Assembly: GCA_001603665.1 (NCBI GenBank)
Contig: LUZN01000020.1
Span: forward strand, 19,798 to 83,797
Direction: 5' to 3'
Source of the DNA: Bacteroidales bacterium Bact_22
GTDB lineage: Bacteria; Bacteroidota; Bacteroidia; Bacteroidales; F082
Length of the DNA: 64,000 nt
Of the stretch, positions 44,732 to 53,204 are shown in pieces (the stretch's first letter is position 1; every line of letters begins with the position of its first letter). The notes under the pieces are model-generated. The model had not been told where the DNA came from. It ran no database searches and saw only the letters and a list, made by a program, of their open reading frames with translations. A program made the position numbers and the translations under genes.

Positions 44732-45643
44732 ATGAAAGGCATCGTCTTAGCAGGTGGCTCTGGCACAAGGCTTTATCCGATAACGAAAGGTGTTAGTAAG
44801 CAATTGCTGCCGATTTACGATAAGCCGATGGTGTATTATCCCATCAGTGCTTTGATGTTGGCGGGAATTAGGGAGATTTTGATAATCTCTACACCTTACG
44901 ATTTGCCAGGTTTTAAAAGGCTTTTGGGTGACGGCAGCGACTATGGCGTGCATTTCGAGTATGCCGAGCAGCCGAGTCCTGATGGTTTGGCTCAGGCTTT
45001 CATTATTGGAGAAAAATTTATTGGCAACGACAGTGCTTGCTTGGTTTTAGGTGATAACATCTTTTACGGTGCAGGATTTACTTCATTGCTCAAAAATGCT
45101 GTTAAAGATGCTGAGCAAAACAAAAAAGCGACAGTTTTCGGATATTGGGTTTCAGATCCTGAACGATATGGCGTGGCAGAGTTTGACAAGCAAGGCAATT
45201 GCTTGAGTATTGAGGAAAAGCCAAAGAATCCGAAGAGCAATTATGCCGTAGTCGGATTGTATTTTTATCCGAATAAGGTTGTAAATATTGCAAAATCTAT
45301 TAAGCCATCTGCACGCGGAGAACTTGAGATTACCACAGTTAACCAGCATTTCCTCGAGGATGGAGAACTAAAGGTTCAGGTATTCGGTCGTGGTTTTGCC
45401 TGGCTTGATACGGGGACTCATGATAGTTTGTCGGAAGCCTCAACTTTTGTTGAAGTTATCGAGAAACGCCAAGGTCTTAAAATAGCTTGTCTCGAAGGTA
45501 TCGCCTACCGCAATGGTTGGATTACCGAGCAAAAAATGCGTGAGTTGGCCCAGCCGATGCTGAAGAACCAATATGGTCAATATCTTTTGAAGGTTATTGA
45601 TGAGATGAAGAATGAAGTGAATTCGGAAACATTTGTAAAATAA
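44732..45643 (+). CDS. rfbA: Glucose-1-phosphate thymidylyltransferase
   Basis: Makes dTDP-glucose from dTTP and glucose-1-phosphate. 303 aa from ATG 44732 ([20 protein letters not shown]); the frame open from 44636 lies inside rubrerythrin and is rejected. Marks: nucleotide-binding [27 protein letters not shown] near 22-37, [10 protein letters not shown] near 107, and [15 protein letters not shown] near 220. It supplies the substrate for rfbB-rfbD-rfbC at the left end of the window. Confidence 0.96.
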   Translation: MKGIVLAGGSGTRLYPITKGVSKQLLPIYDKPMVYYPISALMLAGIREILIISTPYDLPGFKRLLGDGSDYGVHFEYAEQPSPDGLAQAFIIGEKFIGNDSACLVLGDNIFYGAGFTSLLKNAVKDAEQNKKATVFGYWVSDPERYGVAEFDKQGNCLSIEEKPKNPKSNYAVVGLYFYPNKVVNIAKSIKPSARGELEITTVNQHFLEDGELKVQVFGRGFAWLDTGTHDSLSEASTFVEVIEKRQGLKIACLEGIAYRNGWITEQKMRELAQPMLKNQYGQYLLKVIDEMKNEVNSETFVK

Positions 45644-45644
45644 T

Positions 45645-46160
45645 ATGATTATGAAAAACTTACTAACACTTTCAATTATGTGTCTATTCCTATTTAGTAG
45701 TTGCAAGGCGCAGACTAAGGTTGACAATTCAGTTTCTGGCGACCTAAACCTCAATAAATATCTTGGAACATGGTACGAGATTGCCCGTTTCGACCATAAG
45801 TTTGAGCGTGGCATTCAGTTCTGCAAAGCCCAGTATTCACTGCGTGAAGACGGCAAAGTGGCGGTTTTGAACACCGGCATTAAAAACGGCGAACCAAGCG
45901 AAGCCAGAGGCAAAGCAAAGTTGACTGATAACCCCAGAATCCTGAGAGTTTCGTTTTTTGGACCATTTTATGGTGATTATCGTATTATGCTATTAGACGA
46001 GGAATACCAATGGGTTCTGGTTGGTGGCAGTGATGATAGCTATTTGTGGATTTTGTCAAGGACGCCAAAGATTTCGAATGAGGTAAAGGATGTGATTTTA
46101 GCCGAGGCTACGAGAAGAGGATACGATGTGAGCAAGTTGATATGGGTGGAGCAGGAATAG
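45645..46160 (+). CDS. Lipocalin (Blc-like) lipoprotein
   Basis: 171 aa. Signal peptide with a lipobox (LFSSC, Cys about residue 20) means a lipid-anchored protein, probably in the outer membrane. Lipocalin motif 1 is YLGTWYEIARFDHKFERG near 38-55; motif 3 is LWILSRTPKI near 134. Blc-type lipocalins bind lysophospholipids and other hydrophobic ligands under envelope stress. It starts 1 nt after rfbA, so it is in the capsule transcript. An ATG two codons later (45651) is also possible. Confidence 0.9.
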   Translation: MIMKNLLTLSIMCLFLFSSCKAQTKVDNSVSGDLNLNKYLGTWYEIARFDHKFERGIQFCKAQYSLREDGKVAVLNTGIKNGEPSEARGKAKLTDNPRILRVSFFGPFYGDYRIMLLDEEYQWVLVGGSDDSYLWILSRTPKISNEVKDVILAEATRRGYDVSKLIWVEQE

Positions 46161-46226
46161 TAAAAAAGTCGCTATTCAAATGATTTTAATAGTACAATTT
46201 ATATTGCAAACTTATAACATAATCGT

Positions 46227-46706
46227 ATGAATCAACTTGAAATAACAAACTGTATAGATCTTGACAATCTTATTCTTACGATACAAAACCAAACTGCACT
46301 TATTGAACAGGGCGATTTGGGACTTCAAATCAATATTTTAGAGTACTATCCTTATTTTGATAGCAGCAATCTACAAGAGTTAAGAAAAGATGCGCTCAAT
46401 GAGTATTATATTATGCTTGTCAACGCATTCTATAGCGCTTGCAAATTAACTTACGAAACCTCTGCTCCTGTTATTCTTGAGACAGTTGATGCCTGTGTTA
46501 TGCATCTGAATGGTGTTTTGGCTTCTCGTAGTTTCGACGTACAACAACTTCCAATGGCAAAAACGTTATATGATCTTTACAACTGTGCTTATACTAAACT
46601 CATCAAAGCCAAACTGAATAAGAATGCAACAAATCTCGAACAACTAAAAAAGAGGATATTTATGGGTTGGAGAATTATTCAAAGTGACCAAAGTGTTTTG
46701 GTATAA
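46227..46706 (+). CDS. Unknown helical protein
   Basis: 159 aa, no signal peptide or membrane segment; predicted by eye to be mostly alpha-helical (LRKDALNEYYIMLVNAFYSAC, then APVILETVDACVMHLNGVL). No family recognised. Lower GC than the sugar genes before it. It is followed with 1 nt spacing by another small helical protein, so the two are probably made together. Confidence 0.65.
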   Translation: MNQLEITNCIDLDNLILTIQNQTALIEQGDLGLQINILEYYPYFDSSNLQELRKDALNEYYIMLVNAFYSACKLTYETSAPVILETVDACVMHLNGVLASRSFDVQQLPMAKTLYDLYNCAYTKLIKAKLNKNATNLEQLKKRIFMGWRIIQSDQSVLV

Positions 46707-46707
46707 T

Positions 46708-47109
46708 ATGCGTATATCAGAAGTTATAACTGGCTTCAACCGTTGTTACCGATTCAAAACTGTTATGCAAACAATTGAACTTTATATACACGCTATCGAC
46801 TTAGCCAAAGAGAGAAAAGATGTGTCTAATCAGGAGAAGATGCTCCTAAATAAGTTTAAAATATTATTGAGGAACGATGCCGTGCAAGCTATGGATAGGG
46901 AGTTGGATCAGATGGAAAAGGTTAGTAGAGAAGCACTACATCATGTTCGTGAGCTGGCTGAGAGTTGTTTTGAAGATGTGGTGTGCCATCTTGATGTTGA
47001 TGAAAACGAAAGAGATAAGTTTTTAACAGATGGCAAGCAACGAGCTGATATAGCAGAGTCTTTTTTGACTGATTATCTAATAAAAATTGGATTAATGAAT
47101 AATAACTAA
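46708..47109 (+). CDS. Unknown small charged helical protein
   Basis: 133 aa from ATG 46708, 1 nt after the previous stop; a GTG at 46684 would overlap that gene. Long amphipathic helices (NQEKMLLNKFKILLRND, MDRELDQMEKVSREALHHVR) suggest a helical bundle or coiled coil. No family recognised; partner of the 46227 product is inference from spacing. Confidence 0.6.
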   Translation: MRISEVITGFNRCYRFKTVMQTIELYIHAIDLAKERKDVSNQEKMLLNKFKILLRNDAVQAMDRELDQMEKVSREALHHVRELAESCFEDVVCHLDVDENERDKFLTDGKQRADIAESFLTDYLIKIGLMNNN

Positions 47110-47136
47110 TAATATCACCCAACCGTAGCGTTTTTT

Positions 47137-47592
47137 ATGATTTTCGACAACCTTTCTAACATATCTCTTTACAAAACCCTCTCACCTGATATCTATGCAG
47201 GCTTGGAATACCTGAAGCGGATGTCTCCTGATATCGTCGCAGGTACCTATCAAATTACTCCTCGGGTTAAAGCCATAGTCTCAGAGTATGAAACTAAGGT
47301 GAAGAATGGGGTTGGTTTTGAGGCGCATAGGAAGAACATCGACATACAGTATATTTTGAAAGGTGAGGAGCGGATTGCTTGTATGCCGATAGAAAAGTTG
47401 GCTGAGACGGAGCCTTATAGCGAAGAAAAGGATGCGGCTTTCTATGCTGCTGAGGGTGTTGTGGCACAAACAATGACAATTGGCGGTGGATATTTTGCAA
47501 TCTTCTTTCCGCAAGACGGTCACATGCCGCAGTTGTGTGTCGATGAGCCTCAGATGGTTAAGAAAGTTGTGGTAAAAATGGCAGTTGAATAG
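47137..47592 (+). CDS. YhcH/YjgK/YiaL family protein
   Basis: 151-aa cupin-like protein. Marks are AGTYQITPRVKAIVSEYETK near 35, FEAHRKNIDIQYILKGEERI near 61-80 (metal-binding His, Glu) and FFPQDGHMPQL near 123-133 (metal-binding His). Members of the family (YhcH, EbgC-like) are linked to sialic acid or sugar metabolism, possibly as anomerases. A copy of its last 23 codons survives as a fragment at 58291-58359. Confidence 0.9.
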   Translation: MIFDNLSNISLYKTLSPDIYAGLEYLKRMSPDIVAGTYQITPRVKAIVSEYETKVKNGVGFEAHRKNIDIQYILKGEERIACMPIEKLAETEPYSEEKDAAFYAAEGVVAQTMTIGGGYFAIFFPQDGHMPQLCVDEPQMVKKVVVKMAVE

Positions 47593-47614
47593 TTAATAAT
47601 TGATAGTTTGGAAT

Positions 47615-47998
47615 ATGTGTTTAAATAATCTTGCAACGTTGCAACTAACTATAGTGGGTATACTTGTGTCAGTGACAACACTGTTATTTGCTACCATAGT
47701 GAGCAAACGCGAGGAGTATAGGGCGATTCGTAAATCAACCGATTTTTATTTAAGAAATCGAGCTGTTGAAGTTAGGAATGACATTCACAAACTAAAACGT
47801 TATGGATTACAGTTAGTGTGGATTACAGTGGTGTCATTCGTGCTTTATATATTTTCTACAATTTCAAACAGTATAATTGATGAAGAATACTTATACATAT
47901 CAACAAATGTTTCGATAATCCTTACACTGGGTCTTATAGTATGGATTGCTTGTATATCGATTAAGATTTTACGTTATTTCAATAGCATTGATGAATAA
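47615..47998 (+). CDS. Unknown small membrane protein (three TM segments)
   Basis: 127 aa from ATG 47615; a TTG at 47600 would add five residues. Hydrophobic segments at about 8-28, 64-83 and 95-117, with a charged cytoplasmic loop between the first two (SKREEYRAIRKSTDFYLRNR). No family recognised. It precedes the large PIN-like gene by 35 nt and could be its partner. Confidence 0.6.
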   Translation: MCLNNLATLQLTIVGILVSVTTLLFATIVSKREEYRAIRKSTDFYLRNRAVEVRNDIHKLKRYGLQLVWITVVSFVLYIFSTISNSIIDEEYLYISTNVSIILTLGLIVWIACISIKILRYFNSIDE

Positions 47999-48033
47999 AG
48001 GTATGATTATAAAGCATTGATAAATAAAACAAT

Positions 48034-49998
48034 ATGATAAGAATAGAAAATTTATCAGATGAGACACAAAACAATTTGACCAAGGCATTACTTGAGAGTT
48101 CTCTTTTATTTGTTCATTCTAATGATGAGATGGTGGGTCTGCAGCGCAATGAGGTTTTCCTAAAAACAGTGTTTGCCATCATAGTCAGTGAAAACAAACC
48201 ATGTGCAAGCGACCAAATAGCTTCTATTTTTTCAGAAAAGTTTCATAAAGATATAAATCCTGATGAAATTAGTAAAGCGTTAGGCCGATTGGAATTCATT
48301 CAATGGATACATAAAGAGGGATATGGTTTTGTTCCAAATGTCAAAATTGCCAAAATCATGAAGGATAATGTGGCCGACATAGAGCAAAGAAAACAGAATT
48401 TGGTACAAGATCTGATTGACAAACTGCAAATAAATTTGGAACAAACACTATCGAAAGAAGTGCGGAATAAGGTTGCTGAAAATATCAAATTGACACTTAA
48501 CCTCTATGTCCGACTTCATGGAATGGAGCTCTTTATTGATGCGGATGATGGTGCCGATAGTGATAACGACGTTTCCGATGAGGAAATAATTAATCAGGTT
48601 AAAACCGAACTTCCAGATGATGTTGGTAATGTGTTGATAGAAGTTCTTTCTGATATGATAGCTCAACCAACGGCAGAACAGAAGTTAACCATCAGACTTC
48701 TTGTCAAAACACTTATTGGTGCCCAAATTATGCAGGTAGATCCACAGTTGAGCCAGTTACAGGTGGATAAAATAAAGGATAAAACATTCGTGCTAGATAC
48801 GGATTTTCTGCTTAGCTGTATAGTTAAAAATTTAAAGGAAAGTGGTGAGTATAAAAAATTGCTCAGTAAACTGCGCAGAATTGGATGTAATCTAATCGTG
48901 CCAAACGAGGTCGTGACAGAGATAGTCAAGCATGTGCAGAATGCAGAAGGTAATTATGGATATTTTAAGAATACATATAACGCTACTGATCCCAAAGATA
49001 TTGAAGATTACGCAACAAATGTCTTTGTGCGCGACTATTATTTGTCGAAAGATAAAAACAAACATTCTTTCAAAGAATATCTAGACAATAAATATTATGA
49101 CAGGGAGGCTCCTCGCCCATTAATTGAGACTATAATAACGAAAGAGCTTCATCTTCCGTTGTGTGATGAGGATAAATTATCAATTACCGATGATCTTCAA
49201 CATCAGAAAGAAGATCTTGAAAAAAAGATTCGTGAAACGACTCGTTTATCACCAAAGAGTAAAAGACGCGACGATGAGGAGATTGCAAGTATTGCCGAAA
49301 CTGATGCGAAGCTTTTCCTATACGTGCTCTCTCAAAATCAACATACGATAGAGAATAATAATGGAGATTTGTTGTCGGGTATTAGTTATCTGATTACGTA
49401 TACATCAAAAAGTATACGTTGTGCAAAGAGTATGGGCCTTGAATGCAGTTATGTTACACGTCCTGAAATACTAATAAACATATTATATGAAATTGGGTTG
49501 CTTGATGATTCAAAAGAGGAATTATTCAACATCTTTGACAATCCGTTTCTTACACATATTATAAACGAAAATTGGGAAACAATAAAAAAGCTGTCGAGTC
49601 TTGGAGTTAGTTTGCATAACAGGAGTTTTTCCAAACTCGATAGAGATCTTGGCGAAGCCATGAATAAATACCTGTCTCAGAAATCGGAATTCGACAATAT
49701 ACCTGAAACAGATAGAACAGAAGCAATCAAATTAAAAGCGGCAAATGATTATCTGGCATTTCTCAAAGAAGTGCAGAAAAAACACTATGATTTAATGCCC
49801 GAAGTACAAATAATGGCAGATAGTCTGACAAATAAGGATAAAGAATTGGCTGAAGAACGTCGACAAAAGGAGGAAGTACAATCCAAATATGTGAGAAAGG
49901 AGTATCGTCAACAGCATTATGATAAGATGATGGAACATGTTAAAAAAAGCGATAAAAAGAATGCAAATAGGTTTTCGAAGAAGAAACGTCACAGATAA
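48034..49998 (+). CDS. Unknown 654-aa protein with a PIN-like nuclease domain
   Basis: No signal peptide. N-terminal 130 residues look like a winged-helix region (EVFLKTVFAIIVSENKPCAS, SKALGRLEFIQWIHKEGYGF); an acidic patch follows (IDADDGADSDNDVSDEE). A PIN-like domain begins near 249 with DKTFVLDTDFLLSCIVK (first acidic residue) and VPNEVVTEIVKHV near 289; ASIAETDAKLFLYVL near 424 and SYLITYTSKSIRCAKSM near 451 can supply the remaining acidic and T/S positions. A basic coiled-coil tail (KDKELAEERRQKEEVQ, ending KKKRHR) closes it. RNA- or DNA-cleaving role is inferred, not shown. AT-rich, unlike nearby sugar genes. Confidence 0.7.
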   Translation: MIRIENLSDETQNNLTKALLESSLLFVHSNDEMVGLQRNEVFLKTVFAIIVSENKPCASDQIASIFSEKFHKDINPDEISKALGRLEFIQWIHKEGYGFVPNVKIAKIMKDNVADIEQRKQNLVQDLIDKLQINLEQTLSKEVRNKVAENIKLTLNLYVRLHGMELFIDADDGADSDNDVSDEEIINQVKTELPDDVGNVLIEVLSDMIAQPTAEQKLTIRLLVKTLIGAQIMQVDPQLSQLQVDKIKDKTFVLDTDFLLSCIVKNLKESGEYKKLLSKLRRIGCNLIVPNEVVTEIVKHVQNAEGNYGYFKNTYNATDPKDIEDYATNVFVRDYYLSKDKNKHSFKEYLDNKYYDREAPRPLIETIITKELHLPLCDEDKLSITDDLQHQKEDLEKKIRETTRLSPKSKRRDDEEIASIAETDAKLFLYVLSQNQHTIENNNGDLLSGISYLITYTSKSIRCAKSMGLECSYVTRPEILINILYEIGLLDDSKEELFNIFDNPFLTHIINENWETIKKLSSLGVSLHNRSFSKLDRDLGEAMNKYLSQKSEFDNIPETDRTEAIKLKAANDYLAFLKEVQKKHYDLMPEVQIMADSLTNKDKELAEERRQKEEVQSKYVRKEYRQQHYDKMMEHVKKSDKKNANRFSKKKRHR

Positions 49999-50055
49999 TC
50001 GATATAGATTAATGGTTGATAGCAAATAAGAATAAACGATTAAACATAAACAACA

Positions 50056-50811
50056 ATGATTAACATTGGAATAATCGGTTGCGGCTTCGTGGGTGGAGCA
50101 CTGAAGGATTGGTTGGAGCACAACAATCCGGAGTGCAAGTTGTTTATCAGCGACCCGCCGAAGGGATATAACGACGATTTGAGCAATATAGACATTGCTT
50201 TTCTGCAGATTCATGTCCCTACTGAAGACGACGGCACGCAGGATTTGACGCTGATGAAGCAGTTGATTAAGAATCTGCCGGATGTGCCGGTGTTCGTCCG
50301 CACCACTATTCTTCCTGGTTCCAGCGAGATGCTAACGCGTGAAACGGGTCATCAGGTGTGCTATATGCCGGAATTCCTTACTGAGCGTACATATATTGAG
50401 GATTTCAAGAAGCAGACGATGGTGTTTACAGGTGCGCACGAGCTGCTTACTAAGATTTTCGTTGGTAAGAAGTTTACGGTGATGACTCCGTTGGAGGCTG
50501 AGCTTACGAAATATATGCACAATGTGTTTGGTGCCTATAAAGTTACCTATTTCAACGCTTGCCGCGAATATTGCGAAAAGATGGGAGCCGACTGGCGCAA
50601 GGTGCATACCGGAGTGCTGCTTTCGGGCTATATTAGTGACACTCACACCTATGTGCCAGGTCCTGATGGTAAGTTCGGCTACGGCGGTAAGTGCTTCCCC
50701 AAGGATGTGAATGCTTTTGCAAAGATGACAGAAGGTACGCCTCTTGGAACGCTTTTGGAGCATCTGCATGAGCTGAATGTGCATTTCAGAGGGGAAGAGG
50801 AACATATATAA
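50056..50811 (+). CDS. Short nucleotide-sugar dehydrogenase-like protein, copy 1
   Basis: 251 aa: compact Rossmann start INIGIIGCGFVGGALKDWLE, RTTILPGSSEML near 82-93, MPEFLTERTYIEDF near 104-117, a central helical dimer region, and the catalytic motif FGYGGKCFPKD with Cys213. It then ends, so the C-terminal UDP-binding domain of UDP-glucose/GDP-mannose dehydrogenases (usually about 430 aa) is absent. Copy 2 at 53205 differs at only residues 4, 127 and 144 (I/V, A/S, T/S). It precedes wecB by 29 nt. Substrate unknown. Confidence 0.85.
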   Translation: MINIGIIGCGFVGGALKDWLEHNNPECKLFISDPPKGYNDDLSNIDIAFLQIHVPTEDDGTQDLTLMKQLIKNLPDVPVFVRTTILPGSSEMLTRETGHQVCYMPEFLTERTYIEDFKKQTMVFTGAHELLTKIFVGKKFTVMTPLEAELTKYMHNVFGAYKVTYFNACREYCEKMGADWRKVHTGVLLSGYISDTHTYVPGPDGKFGYGGKCFPKDVNAFAKMTEGTPLGTLLEHLHELNVHFRGEEEHI

Positions 50812-50840
50812 TTTATAAAAGCTTATTATTGAATTGAAAT

Positions 50841-51980
50841 ATGAAAAAAATCATGCTCGTTTTTGGAACTCGACCGGAGGCGATAAAGATGTGTCCGCTG
50901 GTGAAGGAGTTTCAAAAGTATCCGAATGATTTTGCGACTGTGGTGTGCGTGACGGGGCAGCATCGCGAGATGCTCGATCAGGTGCTTCACATATTCGATG
51001 TGACGCCCGATTACGACCTCAACATCATGCAGCAGGGACAGGATCTTTACGATATTACAGCGAGAGTGTTGGTTGGACTTCGCGATGTGCTGAAAGAAGT
51101 GAAACCCGATGTGGTTTTAGTGCACGGCGACACCACAACGAGCATGGCGGCTGCAATGGCGGCGTTTTATCAACAGATTCCAGTGGGACATGTGGAGGCT
51201 GGCTTGAGAACGAATAATCTCTACAGCCCTTGGCCAGAGGAGATGAACCGCCAGGTGACGGGAAGGATAGCAGAGTATGACTTCGCGCCGACTCCATTGA
51301 GCAAAAAGAACCTTTTGGCGGAAAATATTGATGAGAAAAAGATAACAGTTACAGGCAACACCGTCATCGATGCGCTATACTGGGTTGTCGAAAAGATCAA
51401 GAACGATGCGACCCTTGAAAAACAGTTGAAAGACAATCTGCTGAAAGCGGGATACGACGTAACAGAGCGAAGGATTGTCCTTATCACTGGTCACCGCCGT
51501 GAGAACTTCGGCGAAGGCTTCATTAGCATGCTCACAGCGATTAAAGACCTCGCGATGAAGTATCCGGACGTTGATTTCGTTTACCCTATGCATTTGAATC
51601 CTAACGTTCGTCGGTACATTGCTGAGGTTAATAACCAATCAACAATAACCAATAACCTGTATTTCATTGAGCCGCTTGAATACCTGCAGTTTGTGTATCT
51701 GATGGAGAAATGCAGCATTGTTTTGACCGACTCGGGTGGCATTCAGGAGGAGGCTCCGAGCTTAGGTAAGCCAGTTTTGGTAATGCGAAACATCACAGAA
51801 CGCCCCGAAGCTCTTGAAGCAGGAACAGTTAAGCTTGTTGGAACTGATCATGACAAGATTGTCTCTGAAGTTAGTAAGTTATTGGATGACAAGGCATATT
51901 ACGACAAAATGAGCAGGGCAATAAACCCTTACGGTGACGGACAGGCTTGCAGTAGAATTGTTGAAACATTAAGAAAATGA
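50841..51980 (+). CDS. wecB: UDP-N-acetylglucosamine 2-epimerase (non-hydrolysing)
   Basis: Converts UDP-GlcNAc to UDP-ManNAc. 379 aa, GT-B-like fold: VFGTRPEAIKMCPLV at 7-21, VHGDTTTSMAAAMAAF near 92, GHVEAGLRTNNLYSPWPEEMNR near 114-135, ITGHRRENFGEGF near 211-223 and TDSGGIQEEAPSLGKPVLVMR near 294-314. It overlaps wecC by 4 nt, so the pair makes UDP-ManNAcA. Confidence 0.96.
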   Translation: MKKIMLVFGTRPEAIKMCPLVKEFQKYPNDFATVVCVTGQHREMLDQVLHIFDVTPDYDLNIMQQGQDLYDITARVLVGLRDVLKEVKPDVVLVHGDTTTSMAAAMAAFYQQIPVGHVEAGLRTNNLYSPWPEEMNRQVTGRIAEYDFAPTPLSKKNLLAENIDEKKITVTGNTVIDALYWVVEKIKNDATLEKQLKDNLLKAGYDVTERRIVLITGHRRENFGEGFISMLTAIKDLAMKYPDVDFVYPMHLNPNVRRYIAEVNNQSTITNNLYFIEPLEYLQFVYLMEKCSIVLTDSGGIQEEAPSLGKPVLVMRNITERPEALEAGTVKLVGTDHDKIVSEVSKLLDDKAYYDKMSRAINPYGDGQACSRIVETLRK

Positions 51981-53179
51981 TTAACGTAATCGGACTTGGA
52001 TATATAGGATTGCCGACGGCTTTGATGCTCGCTTCGCATGGTGTTGAGGTTATCGGTACTGATTATAATAAAGAATTGGTGGCGACGCTGAACTCGGGCA
52101 AGACTACCTTTAAGGAAAAGGGTCTCGACGAACTTTTCCATGCTGCTTTGGCAAAAGGCATCAAGTTCACCACGAAGTACCAACAGACCGACATGTACAT
52201 CGTGAGCGTTCCAACGCCTTACGATAAGTTTAGCAAGAACGTCGATGCCAGCTATGTGGTGGCTGCTGTGAAGGATGTGTTGAAGGTTTGTCCGAAAGGC
52301 GCGACGATTGTTGTGGAATCGACTATCAGTCCTGGAACCATTGATAAGTATGTGAGGCCGATTATTGATAAAGATATTAACCTCGCTCATGCTCCAGAAA
52401 GAATTATTCCTGGGAACATGGTTCATGAATTGATTCACAACAACCGCACTATCGGTGCCGACAGCCGTGAGGTTGGCGAGAAGGTGAAGCAATACTATTC
52501 GACTTTTTGCCAAGAAGAGATTGTGGTGACCGACATCCGCACAGCCGAGATGACGAAAGTGGTTGAAAACACTTATCGTGCCGTTAATATTGCTTTTGCC
52601 AACGAGTTGAGCCGTATTTGTCGTCATGATAATATGGATGTATATGAGATTATCCGCATCTGCAATATGCATCCGCGTGTGAACATTCTTCAGCCAGGTC
52701 CAGGCGTTGGTGGTCATTGCATCTCGGTCGACCCTTGGTTCTTGGTTGGCGATTATCCGCAATTGGCCAAGGTTATTGACGAATCGATGAAGACTAACGA
52801 CAGTCAGCCGGTGTTTGTCCTGGAGCGCATTTATGAGATAATGAAAGAGAATAACATCGTTGATAGTCAACGAATTGGCCTTTATGGCATTACTTATAAA
52901 GAAAACGTTGATGATGTGCGTGAGAGTCCGACGTTGCAGCTGCTCGATATACAGAAAAGGCATTTGGCTCAGCCGTTGAAGACGTTCGACCCCTTCTTCA
53001 CTGACAAGGCTATCGTGCCGAACCAGGTTTTGGACTTCGATCAGTTTTTGAAAGAGGTCGACATGGTTGTAATCATGGTTAAGCACGACCACATCAAGCA
53101 GAATTTCGACAAACTGAAGGGCAAAGTGGTGTTGGATTGTCATAATGTGTGTAAGATGGAGGGGGTGTATCATATTTAG
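51977..53179 (+). CDS. wecC: UDP-N-acetyl-D-mannosamine dehydrogenase
   Basis: Oxidises UDP-ManNAc to UDP-ManNAcA. 400 aa, full three-domain dehydrogenase: NVIGLGYIGLPTALMLA at 3-19, VPTPYDKFSKNVDASYV near 76-92, ESTISPGTIDKYV near 115, GPGVGGHCISVDPWFL near 237-252 with the catalytic Cys, and YGITYKENVDDVRESP near 299. GVGGHCI is the WecC-type active-site form. Flanked on both sides by the duplicated short dehydrogenase-like genes. Confidence 0.95.
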   Translation: MINVIGLGYIGLPTALMLASHGVEVIGTDYNKELVATLNSGKTTFKEKGLDELFHAALAKGIKFTTKYQQTDMYIVSVPTPYDKFSKNVDASYVVAAVKDVLKVCPKGATIVVESTISPGTIDKYVRPIIDKDINLAHAPERIIPGNMVHELIHNNRTIGADSREVGEKVKQYYSTFCQEEIVVTDIRTAEMTKVVENTYRAVNIAFANELSRICRHDNMDVYEIIRICNMHPRVNILQPGPGVGGHCISVDPWFLVGDYPQLAKVIDESMKTNDSQPVFVLERIYEIMKENNIVDSQRIGLYGITYKENVDDVRESPTLQLLDIQKRHLAQPLKTFDPFFTDKAIVPNQVLDFDQFLKEVDMVVIMVKHDHIKQNFDKLKGKVVLDCHNVCKMEGVYHI

Positions 53180-53204
53180 AACGATTTTGAAAAATAAACA
53201 TAAA

